The notes below the pieces were generated by a model. That model saw only the letters and a list, made by a program, of their open reading frames with translations, was not told the origin of the DNA and did not search any database. Below are positions 17,124-25,319 of a stretch of DNA of 40,005 nucleotides, one piece after another. Source of the DNA: an uncultured Cyclobacteriaceae bacterium. GTDB lineage: Bacteria; Bacteroidota; Bacteroidia; Cytophagales; Cyclobacteriaceae. Where the stretch lies: the NCBI GenBank assembly GCA_947492745.1, contig CANLOE010000068.1, forward strand, positions 1 through 40,005, given 5' to 3'. The translations under genes and the position numbers were made by a program. Positions within the stretch are counted from its first letter, which is position 1. Each line of letters begins with the position of its first letter.

Positions 17124-17215
17124 GGGCTTGTTGGTCACTTGACCTAAAAACGTCAACAGTATATGTATGAGCACTATAGCCTATACACTAAGCTGATTCC
17201 TTTCCTTAGCCGTAC

Positions 17216-18115
17216 CTACCATTTAAAGTAGGCTCCAAAATTAATAGAGGGTGAAGCAGCGACCAGGTTCCCTGCACCTGCACCATATAGCCCGAGATTA
17301 AGCCCCACCTGCTCTGTCAGCCCATAGGAGAACTTGAGACCAAAAGCTACATATTCTTGATCATTGACATAAAAGCCAGTCTGTAATTGTCGGGCATCGA
17401 TTACCGGATTACCGTTCTCAAAACTGCTCAGGATATCCAACACCAGTGCAGCATTCAGCTTTGGTAGCGGCTCAAAACCGATTTCGGCATTGACAAGAAG
17501 ACCATGGCTATAGTCATTATTACGTATAGCTGCCCCCAAACTACCATAGAAATAAAAGCTTTCATACGATTTGCCTACGTTTATCCTTGGTATGACCGAA
17601 AGGGCATCAAGCCCTGAACTGAGCCCCGTCGTAGCGTCAAAACTGCTTGTCGGCAGTTCTATCATAAGTTGAGCTGAGAGCAGGTAGTTTTTTTCTATGA
17701 TATTTCGCTTGTAGCCCAGTCCTATGTTGCCCAAAGAACTGAAATCACCCTCACCGACCAGTACAATCGGTAGTGTTGGGTTCTCAGCCAGCTCACCGGA
17801 CGACATCAACTTCAAAGGCAGATTGAACATGAGTGCATCCTTATCTGTAAGTCCATATTCTAGATAGTACTGTACCGTAATATCACTTAAGTTACGGTTA
17901 GTGGTAAATTCCTCCCCTTCACCGGCAAATAGGGTATTGTACTCGGGTATAGTAGTCATGGACAGCTGCATGTATCCACCTCCTTTTTCAGGGGTCCATG
18001 GACTCTGAGCCCAGGCCCCCGTAATCCCACATATCATAAGGGCGTATAAAAGCAATGGGCATCGGTGATTTTTCGCGAGTTGTCCCACAGTAGTTAAGTA
18101 AGATCGTATCATCAT
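17216..18115 (-). CDS. Predicted outer-membrane beta-barrel protein
   Basis: 299 residues. A long signal peptide (about 1-36, ending GAWAQ) is followed by repeated short amphipathic strands (GGGYMQLSMTT, ITVQYYLEYGLTDKDALMFN, NIGLGYKRNII, SAQLMIELPTS) and a terminal strand ending INFGAYFKW, with a final aromatic residue typical of barrels. The pattern YLEYGLTDK resembles the transporter/'phenol degradation meta-pathway'-type barrels of Bacteroidota, but no substrate can be assigned. It lies 48 bp downstream of the Crp/Fnr gene on the same strand, so the two are probably co-transcribed and the barrel may be a target of that regulator. Confidence 0.75.
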   Translation of the reverse strand: MMIRSYLTTVGQLAKNHRCPLLLYALMICGITGAWAQSPWTPEKGGGYMQLSMTTIPEYNTLFAGEGEEFTTNRNLSDITVQYYLEYGLTDKDALMFNLPLKLMSSGELAENPTLPIVLVGEGDFSSLGNIGLGYKRNIIEKNYLLSAQLMIELPTSSFDATTGLSSGLDALSVIPRINVGKSYESFYFYGSLGAAIRNNDYSHGLLVNAEIGFEPLPKLNAALVLDILSSFENGNPVIDARQLQTGFYVNDQEYVAFGLKFSYGLTEQVGLNLGLYGAGAGNLVAASPSINFGAYFKW

Positions 18116-18163
18116 TTTTGGAAGGCTTGAGATATAGGGTTGTTCATTGAAGTGGATTTAGCA

Positions 18164-18844
18164 TTAGGATAATTTTTCCATATCCCTTATTAAAATCCTT
18201 CTTCGGTCAAAGGTAAGTATATTCTTATCCTTAAGTTCATTGAGTATGGTCGTTACTGTCTGTCGTGACGTACCTGTCAAACTGGCGATATCCTTATGGG
18301 TCAGTTTGGTCCGTATCACGGTCTCATAGCCTACTTTTTGCCCTTTATAGGCTACAGCATCTTTCAGAAAATCAATGACCCTGGTTCTGGCATCTTTGAA
18401 GACGAGTGACTCTATCTTCTGTTCCAATTTCCTGATACGCAGACCTATCAACTTGTAGATCTTCAAGCTCAAGCTCTTATCTCCGGCCATAAGTTCCTGC
18501 ATCTCTTCGATGCTAATGGGACAGACAGTCGTCTTATCGTCCATAGCCTGAGCAAAATTGGTTCTTTTGTCCTCTCCGGTAAGTGCCAGTTCTCCGAACA
18601 CTTCTCCGGAACCCAATATGGATTTGACAACTTCCTTACCGTCGCCGGTATAGCTGCCTATTTTCACCCGTCCATCAGCAATCATGTAGATATACTTGGA
18701 GGGTTCCTCAGGAAAGTAGATGAAATCACCTTTATTGAAATAATTGAATTGATGCCGCTCAGAAAGCGTCTTTGTTTTGTGTGGACATAGAACGTTGAAA
18801 AGATCAACGTCCTCTAGATACCAAATGTCTGCCTTATCGTTCAT
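18164..18844 (-). CDS. Crp/Fnr-family transcriptional regulator
   Basis: 226 residues. The cyclic-nucleotide-binding-like barrel spans about 15-130 (NKGDFIYFPEEPSKYIYMIADGRVKIG, then GSGEVFGELAL). A long connecting helix follows, and a C-terminal winged HTH contains LTHKDIASLTGTSRQTVTTI (about 178-197). There are no N-terminal Cys residues for an Fnr-type 4Fe-4S cluster, so oxygen sensing by that route is unlikely. The effector is unknown. It heads a probable two-gene operon with the barrel protein. Confidence 0.92.
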   Translation of the reverse strand: MNDKADIWYLEDVDLFNVLCPHKTKTLSERHQFNYFNKGDFIYFPEEPSKYIYMIADGRVKIGSYTGDGKEVVKSILGSGEVFGELALTGEDKRTNFAQAMDDKTTVCPISIEEMQELMAGDKSLSLKIYKLIGLRIRKLEQKIESLVFKDARTRVIDFLKDAVAYKGQKVGYETVIRTKLTHKDIASLTGTSRQTVTTILNELKDKNILTFDRRRILIRDMEKLS

Positions 18845-18988
18845 AACCGAATTAAAAATTAAATGAAGATTTCTATCTATAATCCCATTTATTCCCTTTA
18901 TACAACGAGAAGTCGTTCTTCAAGATTCCCATCTCAAACAAAACCCATCTATTTTAAAGATAAATCGTATTTGATATCTCAAATTTTC

Positions 18989-19029
18989 AAATGATAGCAA
19001 GGTTTTCCACCCTCTGCTATCATTTTTTT
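18989..19029 (+). terminator. Perfect inverted repeat upstream of the Crp/Fnr gene
   Basis: AAATGATAGCA (18989-18999) is the exact reverse complement of TGCTATCATTT (19015-19025), with a 15-nt spacer that itself contains GGTTTTCCACC. T residues follow on the + strand. No + strand gene lies upstream, so a terminator role lacks a known transcript; it may instead be an operator or part of a small RNA. Confidence 0.4.
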
Positions 19030-19618
19030 GACTTTCTCAACGACTAAATTAAAAAAAAGAATCCTTTTTTTATGGAAAAGGTAATGGATTGCATCATTTA
19101 ATCACCGAAATATATAGAAAGGCCAGTACTATTACCTAAGAACACTTCCCTAATCGGGAATAAGCAGTAAGAGTAGGAATAATTATATACTGCACTTCGG
19201 AGCCTTGCTATCCATTGATGCTATATCAGGTGCATATTTTATACTAAAACATGTTTTTTATTAACGCAACAACAGTCATACACCTATCACATTGCCAATA
19301 TCGCAATTCCACTTGAGAACACTCCTTTAAAGTATTGATTGAAAAATAATTATGTATTTCCGGCATGAAATTTTCTGTTTACTAACTCGTTTTCAAAAAC
19401 TCAAACTTATGGCCTTGAAAGATGTACCTTCTCGACAAAAAGATACTAATAATGAAGTAAAGTCTCTTCCACAGGATAGCTCAGACCCTATACTTTTCGG
19501 AGCTAAGCTGGACATGAGCAAAATCAAGTTCTGTTCCAACAGAAATGACACCCAAGAACGGCTTCCTATTACATAGATGTCCATCAGCGATAGGGATGTA
19601 CTCATTTTTTAGTTGTCT

Positions 19619-19647
19619 GAAAGCGATTGCAATACAAATACGCTTTC
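19619..19647 (+). other. Hairpin
   Basis: GAAAGCG (19619-19625) and CGCTTTC (19641-19647) form a perfect 7-bp stem with a 15-nt loop. It lies 109 bp before the terminator-like hairpin at 19756; together they could bound a small RNA. Confidence 0.35.
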
Positions 19648-19755
19648 TAAAAACGCATACCTCAAATTCCTTTTAGTTCATTGTTGCCTTTGTTCTTACC
19701 GAAGATAGCTGATGCTTTGTATATATTTCTGGAGGGAATCAGTGAACCCACGTTT

Positions 19756-19778
19756 GCAGACGCTTTGTCTGCTTTTTT
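19756..19778 (+). terminator. Orphan terminator-like hairpin
   Basis: GCAGAC (19756-19761) and GTCTGC (19767-19772) around a GCTTT loop are followed directly by six T. This is a good Rho-independent terminator shape, yet no gene on the + strand ends before it. It suggests a non-coding transcript from the 19600 region. Confidence 0.6.
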
Positions 19779-19857
19779 ATAGAGTCAGCAAATTTGCATG
19801 TCATAAGTGACCATAGAAATCAATAACATCGTAAAAAAAATGCAGAACGCGGGTTTA

Positions 19858-20128
19858 TACTCAAGAAAAAATGAAATGGAAAACCTTACAGGCAATGATC
19901 ATAGGGAAAAATCCGTGTAGTGTTGAATCGTTACGGGTAGACTTGTCATTAGCGTCTTTAGAAAATAGCGGCTCCTAAGTCAACAAATCATCCTGTCCCT
20001 ATACAGGTTTTTCGTTTTTCTTGAATAGAGAAGCTCCCAATGGCTCTTCCACCCATGACTTGCCTTATCAATCCGATGAAAGCTATTTTGTCATGGCACA
20101 GCCCTATTTTCCCAAAATATTTTGAGTA
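19858..20128. mobile_element. R6-like element, 271 bp (tentative)
   Basis: The left end TACTCAAGAAAAAATGAAAT matches the R6 copies at 9437 and (inverted) 20274. The best partner is TTTTGAGTA ending at 20128. The left flank is TTA; the right flank is CAA, so no duplication supports the right boundary. It is longer than the other R6 copies, and the interior does not obviously match theirs. Confidence 0.4.
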
Positions 20129-20163
20129 CAACATCTCATCGTGATCCATTTATACGACATTAA

Positions 20164-20494
20164 ACCCGGATCATGCGTTGGAACTTCGTAACGAGGGTTT
20201 AAATAGCAATACATCAGGGAGTTTTATCGGGTTTAGCATAGCACCGCTATGGTGAATTCAAAAAACGCATTTATACCCAAATGAAATTGTTTTGGGACAT
20301 ACTGAAATAATCAAGAAAACACTGTTCTGCCCAGAACGGTCCTAATGACCGATCAACGAATGACCGGTCAACAAATGTAGGATTTGCCCAAGGCCTACGG
20401 AAATCAAATTTCCCATTTCATTTTTTGTTGAGTATACTTTACTGATGTGCAGCTATCTAGATCTGCAGTAGATTTTTCAACGCATGGTCCGGGT
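20164..20494 (+). mobile_element. R3 element interrupted by R6
   Basis: The left end ACCCGGATCATGCGTTGG and right end CAACGCATGGTCCGGGT are inverted repeats. TAA flanks both sides (20161-20163, 20495-20497). The interior follows R3 up to GAATTCAAAAAACG, then an R6-type sequence intervenes, and R3 resumes at GCAGCTATCTAG. About 18 bp of R3 (the TAGTGCAACGACCGGTTT segment) are missing at the junction, so a simple insertion does not explain it. Confidence 0.85.
20274..20434. mobile_element. R6 element within R3, 161 bp
   Basis: Ends are TACCCAAATGAAA at the left and the reverse complement of TACTCAACAAAAAATGAAAT at the right. TTA precedes it; TAC follows, so the duplication is imperfect or lost. 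No ORF. The interior contains a repeated GACCGRTCAAC motif (20347-20375). Confidence 0.55.
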
Positions 20495-20595
20495 TAAACA
20501 CTCAAATATGAGTTATAAGTATTCTTACAAAGCCACCCAAAACTTACCATAGTTCCTGTGAATATCCTATAATTGTTCTATAGAGAGCTATTTTA

Positions 20596-20923
20596 ACCCA
20601 AAATGATCAATAGAGAAGCTATTCCGCGCATAAATAGCTTCCTACCGGAAGCTTTGCCCACCGGTCTTCATTCACCATAGCGGTGCTATGCCGAACGAAT
20701 CCAAATGGCCGGTATTTTGCTATTTATACAAATTTAGGTTTTAAATGTCGTATAAGATTCCGCGGGTCATTTTGTTTCAATCAAGGCGAGAACCGCAGGA
20801 ATAGCAGCGCTATCGCGAGGATTGTCAACGCAGAGTGAAGCAAAATGAACAGGAAGATATGCGATATTTGAAAGCTAAGTTTGTATTATACGCTCATCAC
20901 GATTTCTATCCATCAATTTGGGT
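20596..20923 (+). mobile_element. R2a element interrupted by R1
   Basis: Terminal repeats ACCCAAAATGATCAATAG and CTATCCATCAATTTGGGT; TTA on both sides (20593-20595, 20924-20926). The interior is nearly identical to the R2a copy at 3983. At 20727 an R1 element splits it; subtracting R1 and one TTA leaves 166 bp, exactly the length of the intact copy. Confidence 0.92.
20727..20885 (+). mobile_element. R1 element, complete, 159 bp, nested in R2a
   Basis: Ends TACAAATTTAGGTTTTAAAT and ATTTGAAAGCTAAGTTTGTA are inverted repeats. TTA is present on both sides (20724-20726, 20886-20888), while the uninterrupted R2a copy (around 4109) has a single TTA at this point. This is direct evidence of insertion with a 3-bp duplication. 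The centre holds GCAGCGC within an inverted repeat. Confidence 0.93.
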
Positions 20924-20929
20924 TTAAAT

Positions 20930-20985
20930 GTCCATAGGTTACTTTCTTGCTCTTTTCAACTATTGGAAAGTAACCACAAATGGAC
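20930..20985 (+). promoter_or_regulatory. Two-step hairpin before the MOSC gene
   Basis: GGTTACTTTC (20937-20946) pairs perfectly with GAAAGTAACC (20966-20975), and outside it GTCCAT (20930-20935) pairs with ATGGAC (20980-20985). The structure ends 27 bp before the MOSC start codon and begins just after the R2a element. It may be a structured leader, an operator, or another small mobile unit. It does not match the Moco riboswitch pattern as far as I can see. Confidence 0.5.
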
Positions 20986-21012
20986 TTACTTATTTAATCA
21001 ATAACATGCATC

Positions 21013-21819
21013 ATGACGCTACAACTTTCTGAGATATACATCTACCCTATCAAGTCCTTAAGTGGTACTTCACTCCAGAGTGCACAAGTATTGGAAAAAG
21101 GGCTGGAACATGATCGTCGGTGGGTACTTATTGACGAAGACCACGTGGTCATCACGCAGCGCAAACATCATCATATGGCCTTGCTGAAGGTGGAAATCCT
21201 AGATGGGAAACTAATTGTCAACAGTCCATTAGAGGATTTAGAAGAGCTTTTCATTCCTATGACACCTTTTTCGGGACCCGAAGTAGCAGTACACATCTGG
21301 GGTGATGTAACTGCGGGCATCGCCGCGCCTGTTGCTATCAATGACTGGTTTTCGAAAGCCCTATCGATTCCCTGCACTCTGGTGCATATGTCGGATACGA
21401 TCAAAAGACCTATAAAAAAAGAATGGTCCGTCAATGATGAGCATGTTAGTTATGCCGACGGCTATCCTTATCTGATGATCGGGCAAAGCTCATTGGATGA
21501 CCTGAACAGTCGAATGGAAGAAACGATGGAAATACAACGCTTTCGACCCAACTTTGTGTTTACAGGAGGTAGTCCATATCAAGAAGACCGGTGGGAGGGT
21601 ACCTTGAAGATGGGAACCGTACTCTTTAAAGGACTCAAACCCTGCGTTCGGTGTGTGCTCACTACCATCGACCCCAAGACGGCAGAAAAAGGCAAAGAGC
21701 CTTTGAAGACCTTGGCTACCTACAGAAAAAATGACAGAGGGATTATTTTCGGACAGCATTTGATAGCTCTAGAAGAAGGCGCTATCCATGTCGGTGATGA
21801 GATATTTGCAAACCCATAG
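21013..21819 (+). CDS. MOSC-domain protein (mARC/YcbX-type)
   Basis: 268 residues: MOSC N-terminal beta-barrel domain (about 3-120; LSEIYIYPIKSLSG, EHDRRWVLID) followed by the MOSC domain (about 125-265). The molybdenum-cofactor ligand Cys211 lies in LKPCVRCVLTTID, and RFRPN (176-180) is the conserved motif before it. Such proteins bind sulfurated or Cys-ligated Moco and reduce N-hydroxylated compounds, or act in sulfur transfer. There is no ferredoxin extension as in E. coli YcbX, so an external electron donor is needed. No other Moco gene is in the window. A structured region precedes it at 20930. Confidence 0.9.
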   Translation: MTLQLSEIYIYPIKSLSGTSLQSAQVLEKGLEHDRRWVLIDEDHVVITQRKHHHMALLKVEILDGKLIVNSPLEDLEELFIPMTPFSGPEVAVHIWGDVTAGIAAPVAINDWFSKALSIPCTLVHMSDTIKRPIKKEWSVNDEHVSYADGYPYLMIGQSSLDDLNSRMEETMEIQRFRPNFVFTGGSPYQEDRWEGTLKMGTVLFKGLKPCVRCVLTTIDPKTAEKGKEPLKTLATYRKNDRGIIFGQHLIALEEGAIHVGDEIFANP

Positions 21820-22089
21820 CTTTTCAACTCTTTGTACCCTTCTCCACTACAAACTGCGCTATAGTATATGACATTGGAGGTGTGGAGTGAAGTAAGAGTT
21901 TTATAAAAACCCAATGAAAGTTTAGGTATTGAATATCACATGTTACGGTCCATTACCTCAATGAGCAATTTCCCCTGACCGGTATTTTCAAACGCATCCA
22001 GTGACCAAAGAAGGTCTCTTCATATTAATTTTAGGACTTGTCCCGAATAATTCGGCATTGATGTTTATTTTTAGGCAAAAATACAATCC

Positions 22090-22629
22090 GTGATGCTCCT
22101 ATACCTAAAGGCACTCCATATTATATTCGTGGTTACATGGTTCGCAGGCCTGTTCTATATCGTCAGGATCTTCATTTATCATGTAGAGTCTATGGACCGT
22201 CCCGAACCTGAGAAGAGTATTTTGGTAAAAGAATACATGAGAAACGCCAAAAGGTTATGGCTGGGCATTACTTGGCCATCGGCTGTACTGACCCTTATTT
22301 TTGGGGGCAGTCTACTGGGCTATCAATATGGCACGAACATCCCCTTATGGCTGGGCATCAAATTAGGTTTTGTGGCAGGGCTGTATATATACCAGTGGTT
22401 ATGCCATGGTATCTATAGACAATTACAGAAAGGAATCGTCAAGTACAGCTCTCAGCAGCTGAGAGTGTGGAATGAGGTGGCGACTATATTCCTCTTCAGT
22501 ATTGTGTTTTTGGTCATCTTGAGAAGCGCAATGAGTATGGTATGGGGTCTGGTAGGTTTGGCCATTTTTATCATTATACTGATGAGTGCCATCGGCATCT
22601 ATAAAAAAGTCAGGTTAAAGAAACCGTGA
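22090..22629 (+). CDS. hemJ: HemJ-family protoporphyrinogen IX oxidase
   Basis: 179 residues with about four membrane helices (near 5-28, 57-75, 84-104, 128-170). Begins MMLLYLKALHIIFVVTWFAG with the conserved His10 that binds haem, then FYIVRIFIYH; the second conserved block is WLGIKLGFVAGLYIYQWLCH. HemJ oxidises protoporphyrinogen IX to protoporphyrin IX in haem synthesis. The start at ATG 22090 or 22093 cannot be separated. A terminator at 22632 ends the transcript. The next genes are a SCO protein and cytochrome c, which fits a haem/copper respiratory setting. Confidence 0.88.
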   Translation: MMLLYLKALHIIFVVTWFAGLFYIVRIFIYHVESMDRPEPEKSILVKEYMRNAKRLWLGITWPSAVLTLIFGGSLLGYQYGTNIPLWLGIKLGFVAGLYIYQWLCHGIYRQLQKGIVKYSSQQLRVWNEVATIFLFSIVFLVILRSAMSMVWGLVGLAIFIIILMSAIGIYKKVRLKKP

Positions 22630-22631
22630 TT

Positions 22632-22665
22632 ACCCAATGGCATAACCTTGTATGTCATTGGTTTT
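22632..22665 (+). terminator. Terminator after hemJ
   Basis: CCAATG (22634-22639) pairs with CATTGG (22656-22661) and, inside, CATA pairs with TATG, giving a 10-bp stem with a small mismatch and a 6-nt loop, followed by TTTT. It lies just after the hemJ stop codon. Confidence 0.75.
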
Positions 22666-22726
22666 ATAATGAAATCAAAGGTTTGGCAAAAAAAAGCCTT
22701 TTAAAGAAATCATATTTAGAAGTTCT

Positions 22727-23407
22727 ATGAAGATATTATTCAATAAAACGATATATGCTTTATGTCTATGGTCCGGCATGATACTGATGGGATGTGGCAC
22801 AGAGCAAAGCAAGACCTCCGATAGGCTACCGATTTTGGGGAGAAGAGAGGCTGTCGAAAAAAAAGATGCAGATGGCAATACGATTACCGATACAATATAC
22901 CATACCATCACTGATTTTGCCTTTACGGGTCAAGACAGCAGTACTATCACCAACGAGAGTTTTAAGGACAAAATTTACATCGCAGACTTTTTCTTTACCA
23001 GTTGTCAGACGATATGCCCTCCCATGAAAGCCCAGATGCTGCGTGTCCATGATTTCATCGCTGATAAGCCCGAAATCGAAATCCTCTCCCATACTCTGGA
23101 CCCCGAACACGATAGTATCCCAGTGCTGAAGGCCTTTGCTGAACGTTTAGGGGCCAATCCGGACAAATGGCATTTCGTCACGGGAGATAAAAACGAAATT
23201 TACCGCGTAGGACAATCGAGCTACTTGGTAACGGCCCGAGAGGATAGCTCCGAACCTGGGGGCTATCTGCACGATGCCCGTTTTGTACTGGTGGATAAAG
23301 ACCGCAGGATAAGAGGTATATATGATGGCACCAAACCTGATCATGTAGACCGCCTGATGGCCGACCTGCCCAAATTACTGAAAGAATACCATACTACTGC
23401 ACCATAA
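22727..23407 (+). CDS. SCO1/SenC-family copper chaperone lipoprotein
   Basis: 226 residues. A lipoprotein signal ends ILMGC (Cys23), so it is anchored in the envelope. The thioredoxin fold has the copper-binding CxxxC in FFTSCQTICPPM (Cys93, Cys97) and the third ligand His182 in YLHDARFVLVD. It would deliver copper to, or reduce the CuA site of, a haem-copper oxidase. It is followed 7 bp later by a cytochrome c gene. No oxidase subunit genes are in the window. Confidence 0.92.
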   Translation: MKILFNKTIYALCLWSGMILMGCGTEQSKTSDRLPILGRREAVEKKDADGNTITDTIYHTITDFAFTGQDSSTITNESFKDKIYIADFFFTSCQTICPPMKAQMLRVHDFIADKPEIEILSHTLDPEHDSIPVLKAFAERLGANPDKWHFVTGDKNEIYRVGQSSYLVTAREDSSEPGGYLHDARFVLVDKDRRIRGIYDGTKPDHVDRLMADLPKLLKEYHTTAP

Positions 23408-23414
23408 AAAAACA

Positions 23415-23897
23415 ATGACCTTTATGAGCTTCAAAAAAATTCTATTCTTTTCTGCTATTACCTTTTATGCTATGGCCTGTGGTAACGCTCAGCAGAATCA
23501 GAACAGCGACCCAAGCGAACACATCGCTACGAACATACAAGGCTCTGTCAAATACAAACAGTACATGGTAGAAGGAAGAAGACTGTACACTCAATATTGT
23601 AGTAACTGCCACCAGCCCGATGGGGGCGGATTAGGGAAAGTGTACCCACCTATCAACAAGTCCGATTTTATTGACAATAATTTTGAAGAAAGTATCTGCA
23701 TTATTAAAAACGGTAGACAAGGGGAGATTACAGTCAACGGAATCACCTACAACCAACCTATGATGCCCATTCCTGGCCTTACAGACCTCGAAATAGCCGA
23801 AATCAGCACCTTTATCTACAATAATTGGGGTAGGGATAAAGGGCTTATCCCAGTTAAGGGGGTGCAGGATATCCTTTCAAAGTGTACAAATAAGTAA
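23415..23897 (+). CDS. Lipoprotein cytochrome c (single haem)
   Basis: 160 residues (ATG 23415, or 23424). The lipoprotein signal ends YAMAC (Cys22). A haem-attachment CSNCH (Cys62, Cys65, His66) starts a class I cytochrome c domain; the Met axial ligand is in NQPMMPIPGL (Met116 or Met117). LTDLEIAEISTFIYNNWG is the usual C-terminal helix. It is probably an electron carrier on the outer face of the membrane working with the SCO-assembled oxidase. Confidence 0.9.
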   Translation: MTFMSFKKILFFSAITFYAMACGNAQQNQNSDPSEHIATNIQGSVKYKQYMVEGRRLYTQYCSNCHQPDGGGLGKVYPPINKSDFIDNNFEESICIIKNGRQGEITVNGITYNQPMMPIPGLTDLEIAEISTFIYNNWGRDKGLIPVKGVQDILSKCTNK

Positions 23898-24135
23898 TGT
23901 GACCCTTCGAATCAAAACGGGCTACAGGTTTTTCCCATCGCCAAAATCTGTACATTGTATGGGTTGCATTTCAATGCAGGCTCATGTCCAGAATTTCACG
24001 ATGAAGGCGCCTATGGACTTTCGATTGACTGTTTTTGCGGATTTGGCATAGCTCCTACTCGGAAGAAATTCGCAAAAACCAATATCGCTATTGATTCGAA
24101 GTCGATTGGTCATGGGATGGACTTTCGTAGGTATC

Positions 24136-24166
24136 ACTCAGGGTAAGGCAATAACCTACCCTGAGT
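24136..24166. terminator. Bidirectional terminator-like hairpin
   Basis: ACTCAGGGTAAGG (24136-24148) pairs with CCTACCCTGAGT (24155-24166) with one bulged base and a 6-nt loop. It lies between the convergent cytochrome c and lipoprotein genes. There is little T-run on either side. A 63-codon frame at 23955-24146 in this spacer has no protein-like character. Confidence 0.6.
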
Positions 24167-24196
24167 CTCGAGAAAATTTATAGTGTCCAAACGACA

Positions 24197-24703
24197 TTAT
24201 TCTTCAAACTCTTCCAATAATGCAGTGGATTCATCTATAGACAAAAGGATTTTTTCCTTTACCGACGTAATTACCTGCATCTCCTGCTCTAGGTATTCCA
24301 TTTTCTGTTCTTCGCTTCGCTCTTCCCTTTTGTAATCAAAATTCTTCATCCAGTCCATCATTCCCTTATAGGCTTGCTCCAATTGCTCCACCGTCATATT
24401 GGCTTTACCGACCTGTTCGGCATTCAAGCCTCCGGCTTTTACCTTGTCCATTAACTGATTCTGTAAAGCCATCACTTTTCCTGTTCTGGGCATGACCGAG
24501 TCGTGTACCGCCATGACTTCTTTGTACAATTGGGCCGATGGGCTTAAAACGTCTTCTTGCTTTTCGATAAGGCTGTCCCCTGAGGCATCCATGTCCTGAA
24601 CGTCCTCTGTCCTAGCGCTGGTATTCTCTTTGTTTTGATGACAACCTGTCTGCACTAAGGACAGTAGTATCAAAGTAATAAATCCTATTTCTCTCTTTCT
24701 CAT
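24197..24703 (-). CDS. Helical lipoprotein, function unknown
   Basis: 168 residues with a lipoprotein signal ending LVQTGC (Cys21). The mature protein is highly charged and almost all helix, with heptad-like stretches (LYKEVMAVHDSVMPRTGKVMALQNQLMDK and KMEYLEQEMQVITSVKEKILL regions). Comparable Bacteroidota proteins are often labelled 'viral A-type inclusion protein', a name without functional meaning. It converges with the SCO/cytochrome c pair. I do not recognise a domain. Confidence 0.75.
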   Translation of the reverse strand: MRKREIGFITLILLSLVQTGCHQNKENTSARTEDVQDMDASGDSLIEKQEDVLSPSAQLYKEVMAVHDSVMPRTGKVMALQNQLMDKVKAGGLNAEQVGKANMTVEQLEQAYKGMMDWMKNFDYKREERSEEQKMEYLEQEMQVITSVKEKILLSIDESTALLEEFEE

Positions 24704-24768
24704 GGTAATATATTTTCAAGGTCAATGGAAGACCATAGAAAAGGTCATTTGTTTAAAATTTGCACTAA

Positions 24769-24948
24769 ACCCAAAATAATCAGTAGTCTTCCTATCACGA
24801 GCATAAACTGCTTCAAAATCGGCGGTTTTACGCTGCGCAGGTTTTACGCCTTGAACTATATACCCTACAATTAAGCCTCCTCACCTAAACCGTTAATCTT
24901 CGTGTAATTCTGCCCTCATCAACGAAATCCTATCGATTATTTTAGGCT
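24769..24948 (-). mobile_element. R2b element, 180 bp
   Basis: Ends ACCCAAAATAATCAGTAG and CTATCGATTATTTTAGGCT are inverted repeats. TAA precedes; AAA follows, so one flank has changed. The interior (GCTTCAAAATCGGCGG, CTGCGCAGG, GCCTCCTCACCTAAACC) is shared with the copies at 4152, 25213, 31219 and 39543. Confidence 0.85.
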
Positions 24949-25212
24949 AAAGTTAGCGACTAATACTGTTCCATCCTAGTATATCCCATCCATTGAGACC
25001 TCGTAGTCCTCCTGTATTTTCAATCTCAAAATTCAAGTACGCATTCTCCTCCCAATGGCGTTATGGCAAGCGTTTTTTTGGCAGATACCATCGGAGGCAT
25101 TGCTTTCTTTTCCAGTGGAACTACGGTAAATATTAGAATCGATTTTGCTCTGTGAAAGTATCAAATATGTTTCAACATCCAGGCATATTCATTTTAGAAA
25201 TGAGTACGTTTA

Positions 25213-25302
25213 ACCCAAAATGAACAATAGTCTTCCTATTACGAACATAAATTGCTTCAAAATCGGCGGTTTTACGCTGCACAGGCTCGTCACCTTGATA
25301 AT
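25213..25302 (-). repeat. R2b fragment (left half)
   Basis: Starts ACCCAAAATGAACAATAG after TTA and follows R2b through GCTTCAAAATCGGCGG to about CACCTTGATAATG, then similarity stops. The right half and its terminal repeat are missing. Confidence 0.7.
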
Positions 25303-25319
25303 GTGCTGACTCATTTTTT

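Larger units (their letters stand above)
18845..19857. other. Intergenic region, hairpins but no supported gene
   Basis: About 1 kb upstream of the Crp/Fnr gene. It contains hairpins at 18989-19025, 19619-19647 and 19756-19778, described separately. Short frames on both strands near 19352-19605 overlap each other and lack family features or a convincing translation start. No R-element is recognised before the R6-like end at 19858. Confidence 0.55.

Noticed and set aside
19352-19605. 74-codon forward and 70-codon reverse frames
   Set aside because: Mutually overlapping, no recognisable domain. A small protein cannot be excluded but is not supported.
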